Of a stretch of DNA of 55,577 bases, positions 52,030 to 55,577 are shown piece after piece (position 1 is the stretch's first letter; each line of letters opens with the position of its first letter). The position numbers were made by a program, and so were the translations under genes. Under the pieces are notes generated by a model that saw nothing but the letters and a program-made list of their open reading frames with translations, had not been told where the DNA came from and ran no database searches. This stretch comes from Candidatus Eisenbergiella merdipullorum (lineage in GTDB: Bacteria; Bacillota; Clostridia; Lachnospirales; Lachnospiraceae), in contig DWYY01000158.1 in the NCBI GenBank assembly GCA_019118445.1, forward strand, positions 1 to 55,577, given 5' to 3'.

Positions 52030-52707
52030 TCAGGCCAGATCCGTCTGTTCTTCGTGACCGTCCAGGATCTCCATCATATCCCTGACATTTCGCGTGATAT
52101 CTCCGCGAAAAACAGCAGAGCCCGCCACAATGACGTTTGCTCCTGCATCCAGCACAAGAGAGATGTTCTCCTTCGTAATGCCGCCGTCCACCTCAATGTC
52201 CACGTTCAGTCCTTTTTCCCTGATCATTTTTCTGGCCTCCCGGATCCTGGCCGTGGAGGCAGGAAGGTATCTCTGGCCGCCAAAGCCCGGCTCCACCGTC
52301 ATCACAAGAAGCATATCCGCCTTATCCAGATATTTTTCCACACAACGGATCGGAGTGGCAGGCTTGACAGAAAGCCCCGCCTTCCTGCCCAGGCTGTGGA
52401 TCCAGTCCAGAGTTTCCTCCACGTTGCTGCAGGCTTCCAGATGCACCGTGATGATATCCGCTCCGCTTCTGGCAAAATCAGCCGCGTAGCGGATCGGCTC
52501 TTCCACCATGAGGTGTACGTCAAAAATGATATCCGTATATTTTCTCAGAGAGGACACTACGCACATCCCGAAGGAAATGGAGGGCACAAACATGCCGTCC
52601 ATGATGTCAATATGCAGATACTTCGCTCCGGCCTGCTGCACCAGATCGATCTGTTCTCCCAGCTTCGCGCAGTCCGCCGCCAGGATGGATGGAGACAGTA
52701 TGTTCAT
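52030..52707 (-). CDS. rpe: Ribulose-phosphate 3-epimerase
   Basis: Interconverts ribulose-5-phosphate and xylulose-5-phosphate in the pentose phosphate pathway. The 225-aa TIM barrel has the expected metal and catalytic residues in SPSILAADCAKL, YLHIDIMDGMFVPS, FDVHLMVEEP, MTVEPGFGGQ and DIEVDGGI. The SD AAGAGGAAG precedes the ATG. It follows the transketolase C-terminal gene with a hairpin-containing gap and precedes the dehydrogenase. With AraD it converts L-ribulose-5-P-derived xylulose-5-P and ribulose-5-P into the substrates of the transketolase encoded beside it. Confidence 0.96.
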   Translation of the reverse strand: MNILSPSILAADCAKLGEQIDLVQQAGAKYLHIDIMDGMFVPSISFGMCVVSSLRKYTDIIFDVHLMVEEPIRYAADFARSGADIITVHLEACSNVEETLDWIHSLGRKAGLSVKPATPIRCVEKYLDKADMLLVMTVEPGFGGQRYLPASTARIREARKMIREKGLNVDIEVDGGITKENISLVLDAGANVIVAGSAVFRGDITRNVRDMMEILDGHEEQTDLA

Positions 52708-52730
52708 ACTTCCTCTTTTCTGCTGCCTAA

Positions 52731-52757
52731 GGGCAGCATTTCATCTGGCTGCTGCCC
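52731..52757 (-). repeat. Intercistronic hairpin between transketolase and rpe
   Basis: GGGCAGCA and TGCTGCCC form a perfect 8-bp stem with an 11-nt loop just upstream of rpe. It has no U-tract. It may stabilise the transketolase mRNA or adjust rpe translation. Confidence 0.6.
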
Positions 52758-52770
52758 TGTCTGCATGGCG

Positions 52771-53724
52771 TTATTTCATGAATTCCTTAACTTTCGCATA
52801 GATGCCGTTTCCGTCCAGCCCGTACTTGGCCACAAGCTCGGCCGCCGTTCCGGATTCTCCGAACATATCGTTCATGCCGATGCGCAGGACGGGAGTGGGC
52901 GCCTTCTCACTGAGAGCCTCGCAGACCGCGCCGCCAAGACCGCCGATGATAGTGTGTTCTTCCGCCGTCACGACCTTTCCGGTCTTCTTCGCGGATTTTA
53001 CGACCAGCTCCGTATCCAGAGGCTTGATGGTATGGATATTGATGACTTCCGCGCTGATGCCGTCGGCTGCCAGCTTCTCCGCCGCTTCCAGGGCAGAGGA
53101 AACGCAGATGCCCGTGGCCACAATGGTCACGTCGCTGCCTTCGCGCAGGAGCTCTCCCTTTCCGATTTCAAAATGATAATCCTCTCTGTCATTGATGATC
53201 GGAACCGCCGCGCGTCCGAAGCGCAGGTATACGGGACCCACATACTCAATGGCAGCCTTGACCGCAGCCCTGGCTTCCACTGCGTCGCTGGGATTGATCA
53301 CCACCATGCCGGGAATGGCGCGCATCAGGGCCATGTCCTCCAGGCACTGGTGGGAAGCGCCGTCTTCACCCACGGTGATTCCTGCATGGGTAGCGCCGAT
53401 CTTCACATTCAGATGAGGATAGCCGATAGAATTGCGTACTTGTTCATAGGCACGTCCCGCCGCAAACATGGCGAAGGAACTGGCAAAGGGGATTTTTCCC
53501 ACGGTGGAAAGACCTGCCGCTATCCCCATCATGTCGCATTCCGCGATCCCGCAATCGATGTGGCGGTCCGGAAATGCCTTCCGAAACGCATCTGTTTTCG
53601 TAGCATTTGCCAGATCCGCATCCAGGACCACAAGGTCAGGATACTGTGCGCCAAATTCCGCCAGAGCCTTTCCATAGGCTTCTCTGGTCGCCATTTTCTG
53701 AACGGTCTTAGTTACTTCTGACAT
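52771..53724 (-). CDS. Transketolase, C-terminal subunit
   Basis: This 317-aa half carries the pyrimidine-binding and C-terminal domains of transketolase. It contains DCGIAECDMMGIAAGLS with the catalytic Glu that activates thiamine diphosphate, THAGITVGEDGASHQ, and the C-terminal transketolase fold. It overlaps the N-terminal half by 13 bp (ATGTCAGAAGTAA), so the two subunits are coupled. The gene pair replaces a one-piece transketolase, as is common in Clostridia. The enzyme moves two-carbon units between pentose phosphates. Dehydrogenase E1-type substrates are unlikely in this context. Confidence 0.94.
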   Translation of the reverse strand: MSEVTKTVQKMATREAYGKALAEFGAQYPDLVVLDADLANATKTDAFRKAFPDRHIDCGIAECDMMGIAAGLSTVGKIPFASSFAMFAAGRAYEQVRNSIGYPHLNVKIGATHAGITVGEDGASHQCLEDMALMRAIPGMVVINPSDAVEARAAVKAAIEYVGPVYLRFGRAAVPIINDREDYHFEIGKGELLREGSDVTIVATGICVSSALEAAEKLAADGISAEVINIHTIKPLDTELVVKSAKKTGKVVTAEEHTIIGGLGGAVCEALSEKAPTPVLRIGMNDMFGESGTAAELVAKYGLDGNGIYAKVKEFMK

Positions 53725-54548
53725 AATGCTTCACCTACTTTCTCCAAATCTGCCATTGCCACCGCGAACTGCTCGTCATTGGGGGCCTTTCCATGCCACT
53801 CCACGCTGCCTTCCATGAAGGAAACGCCCTTGCCCTTCAGGCTGTGCGCGATGATCGCGGTGGGCATGCCTTTCGTTTCCCTCGCTTCTTTGAACGCGGC
53901 GCGCAGTTCATCGAAATCATGCGCGTTCACGTTGATCACATGAAAATTGAAGGCTTCAAATTTTTTATCAATGGGATACGGAGAGCAGACCTTATCGATG
54001 GGTCCGTCAATCTGCAGGCCGTTGTTGTCCACGATCACCACCAGGTTATCCAGCTTGTGGAAGCCGGCGAACATGGATGCCTCCCAAACCTGGCCTTCTT
54101 CGATCTCTCCGTCTCCGAGCAGGGTATAGACCCGGTAATCTCTGTTGTCCAGCTTGCCGCCGAGCGCCATCCCCACTGCCGCGGAAATGCCCTGTCCCAG
54201 GGAGCCGCTGGACATGTCCACTCCGGGTGTATACTGCATACAGGGATGCCCCTGCAGATAAGAGCCGAGATGCCTGAGTGTGGTCAGATCCTCCACCGGG
54301 AAATATCCTCTGTGCGCCAGAGTGGAGTACAGTGCAGGGGCGTTGTGCCCCTTGGAAAGCACGAAACGGTCCCGTTCCGGCATATTCGGGTTCTTAGGAT
54401 CGATGTTCATCTCTTCAAAATAGAGATAGGTAAAGATGTCCGCTGCAGACAGGGATCCGCCGGGATGTCCGCATTTCGCGCTGTGCACGCCGATGATTAT
54501 CCCCTTGCGGATCTCGTTCGCCATTTTGGCGAGTTCAAGATTCTCCAT
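53712..54548 (-). CDS. Transketolase, N-terminal subunit
   Basis: This 278-aa half holds the thiamine-diphosphate phosphate-binding domain: HSAKCGHPGGSLSAADI near the N terminus, LSKGHNAPALY, SGSLGQGISAAVG, GDGEIEEGQVWEA and VDNNGLQIDGP. The start at 54548 has GGAGG at 8 bases; an ATG at 54590 lies in a hairpin region without an SD. It must pair with the C-terminal half to make an active enzyme. It is encoded between araD and the C-terminal subunit, so its role is in feeding pentose phosphates into the non-oxidative pathway. Confidence 0.94.
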   Translation of the reverse strand: MENLELAKMANEIRKGIIIGVHSAKCGHPGGSLSAADIFTYLYFEEMNIDPKNPNMPERDRFVLSKGHNAPALYSTLAHRGYFPVEDLTTLRHLGSYLQGHPCMQYTPGVDMSSGSLGQGISAAVGMALGGKLDNRDYRVYTLLGDGEIEEGQVWEASMFAGFHKLDNLVVIVDNNGLQIDGPIDKVCSPYPIDKKFEAFNFHVINVNAHDFDELRAAFKEARETKGMPTAIIAHSLKGKGVSFMEGSVEWHGKAPNDEQFAVAMADLEKVGEALCQK

Positions 54549-54581
54549 GAAATTTTCCTCCGTCTTTCTATTTGGAAACCG

Positions 54582-54606
54582 CCCGGCCATTTAAGGCTGT
54601 GCCGGG
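54582..54606 (-). repeat. Intercistronic hairpin between araD and transketolase
   Basis: CCCGGC and GCCGGG arms flank a 13-nt loop in the 110-bp gap after araD. There is no U-tract. It is the second of three GC-rich hairpins found in gaps of this operon. Confidence 0.55.
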
Positions 54607-54659
54607 AAGCTCCAGTCGGGCCGCCATCAGACAGCCCCGCGTGGCTTACTCAGTTTACC

Positions 54660-55364
54660 CTATTTTACCCCTGTTTGTCCATAGTAAGCGTGCGCGCCGT
54701 GTTTTCTGTAGTAATGCTTGTCCTGAAGCTCCTGCGGAGCGGGCTGGATGCGGGGATTGATGACCTCCGCGCGGTAGGCCATTTTGGCCACTTCCTCAAG
54801 AACGACTGCGTTATGCACGGCTTCATGGGCATCCTTGCCCCAGGCAAAAGGACCGTGATTCTTACAGAGGACTGCCGGAACAGCAGTCGGATCCTTTCCC
54901 ATCGCCTTAAATTCATTTACGATCAGATGACCGGTATTTTCCTCATAGGCCTCTTCGATCTCCTCTTTGGTCAGACAGCGCAGGCAGGGAACCTCTCCGT
55001 AAATATAGTCCGCATGAGTGGTTCCGTAGCAGGGGATGCCCCTTCCGGCCTGCGCCCAACTGGTCGCGTAGGAGGAATGGGTGTGGACGATCCCTCCGAT
55101 CGCGGAAAACGCTTTGTAGATCTCCACATGAGTTGCGGTATCGGAGGAGGGGTTATACCTCCCTTCCACCTTTTTCCCGTTCAGGTCCACGATGACCATG
55201 TCGTCCGGCGTGAGTTTGTCATAGTCCACGCCGCTTGGCTTGATGGCAAAGAGACCGCTCTCCCTGTCGATCTCGCTCACATTTCCCCATGTAAAGGTCA
55301 CAAGCCCGTATTTGGGAAGCAGCATATTTGCTTCATATACTCTTTTTTTCAGTTCTTCTAACAT
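54660..55364 (-). CDS. araD: L-ribulose-5-phosphate 4-epimerase
   Basis: Converts L-ribulose-5-phosphate to D-xylulose-5-phosphate (234 aa, zinc-dependent, class II aldolase fold). The AraD-specific set is present: [21 protein letters not shown], zinc ligands in [29 protein letters not shown] and [10 protein letters not shown]. The C-terminal end has the conserved [14 protein letters not shown] with the catalytic Tyr. It follows the probable sugar kinase and precedes the transketolase genes. UlaF/SgbE, the ascorbate-pathway relatives, share these motifs, so L-arabinose or L-ascorbate could be the source. Confidence 0.94.
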   Translation of the reverse strand: MLEELKKRVYEANMLLPKYGLVTFTWGNVSEIDRESGLFAIKPSGVDYDKLTPDDMVIVDLNGKKVEGRYNPSSDTATHVEIYKAFSAIGGIVHTHSSYATSWAQAGRGIPCYGTTHADYIYGEVPCLRCLTKEEIEEAYEENTGHLIVNEFKAMGKDPTAVPAVLCKNHGPFAWGKDAHEAVHNAVVLEEVAKMAYRAEVINPRIQPAPQELQDKHYYRKHGAHAYYGQTGVK

Positions 55365-55381
55365 TGTTTATGCCTTTCTGG

Positions 55382-55406
55382 ACCGGGCCCTTTTCCAGAG
55401 CCCGGT
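55382..55406 (-). repeat. Intercistronic hairpin upstream of araD
   Basis: ACCGGGC and GCCCGGT arms with an 11-nt loop lie between the partial kinase gene and araD. No U-tract follows. It is the third hairpin of this type in the pentose operon. Confidence 0.6.
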
Positions 55407-55436
55407 TCCTTTCAATACCAGATGGCCTGCCGTTTC

Positions 55437-55577
55437 CTATATAAGGGATTCCACAGCCGCCTTTTCAATGGGAAGACCGGCCGTATAGCGCTTCACGAAT
55501 ACGTTGAAGCCTTCCACATCCTTCTCATCGGGATTCAGGGTTATGCCCTCCTGTCCTGCAAATACGGCACGATTCAG
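55437..55577 (-). CDS. C-terminal end of a probable FGGY sugar kinase (partial)
   Basis: Only the last 46 codons are in the window, ending in TAG at 55439-55437; the 5' part lies beyond the right edge. The tail contains [11 protein letters not shown] and [16 protein letters not shown]. This resembles the end of FGGY-family pentulose kinases, which often precede araD and split transketolase genes in Lachnospiraceae. The assignment rests on that similarity from memory and on context. A ribulokinase or xylulokinase-like role would supply L-ribulose-5-phosphate or xylulose-5-phosphate to the operon. Confidence 0.5.
   Translation of the reverse strand: MNRAVFAGQEGITLNPDEKDVEGFNVFVKRYTAGLPIEKAAVESLI

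Noticed and set aside
52771-54548. Possible sulfo-transketolase (SqwGH-like) pair for sulfoquinovose
   Set aside because: The split transketolase lies with araD and rpe, and there is no sulfoquinovosidase or sulfo-sugar isomerase in that operon. Ordinary pentose use explains it better.

Overview
The window (55.6 kb) looks like a chromosomal segment of a gut-type Clostridia member, most probably Lachnospiraceae. This rests on gene content and style, not on a marker gene: moderate-to-high GC coding sequence with AT-rich promoters, a T-box-controlled metG, a transketolase split into two genes, a sugar ABC importer without its own ATPase, and many cytoplasmic glycosidases in long same-strand runs. 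No rRNA, tRNA, mobile element, CRISPR array or phage gene was found.

Layout. (1) 59-2451, minus: metG with a complete promoter and tRNA-Met-type T-box leader. (2) 2489-3367, plus: an AraC-type regulator with its own promoter. (3) 3420-16732, minus: a promoter with nested inverted repeats drives two GH38 alpha-mannosidases, nagA, a GH3 glycosidase, a MATE transporter, a GH2 beta-mannosidase and a UroD/MtaA-like protein. (4) 16776-49763, minus: a 33-kb run of 24 genes with gaps mostly below 80 bp. From its promoter it encodes a sugar-binding lipoprotein, two importer permeases, an Asp/Glu racemase-like protein, an FGGY kinase, a class II ketose-bisphosphate aldolase, a three-gene ABC exporter, a GH38, a four-carbon acid sugar kinase, a SIS isomerase, a ROK kinase, a long GH38, a GH2 beta-mannosidase, a raffinose-synthase-like GH36, a class II aldolase, a GH36 alpha-galactosidase, a sulfatase, a sucrose phosphorylase, a large FAD oxidoreductase and a tandem metallo-beta-lactamase-fold protein. 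(5) 50139-50990, plus: a DeoR-family regulator, divergent from the importer and ended by a strong terminator. (6) 50999-55577, minus: a pentose-phosphate operon (end of a probable FGGY kinase, araD, two transketolase halves, rpe, a 2-hydroxyacid dehydrogenase).

How it fits together (inference). Regions 3 and 4 form one glycan-utilisation locus with 10 glycoside hydrolases or phosphorylases and a sulfatase. None shows a signal peptide, so oligosaccharides would be imported intact by the lipoprotein/permease system and dismantled in the cytoplasm. Four GH38 and two GH2 beta-mannosidases plus NagA point to mannose-rich, N-glycan-like or related glycans. GH36 plus sucrose phosphorylase suggest raffinose-family sugars as well. 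Kinases, isomerases and aldolases feed the products into central metabolism. The DeoR protein is the obvious candidate regulator of the importer promoter, whose upstream region carries helically phased repeats that recur at the deoR promoter.

Products come from family motifs recognised by eye; no database search was run, and exact substrates are unproven.
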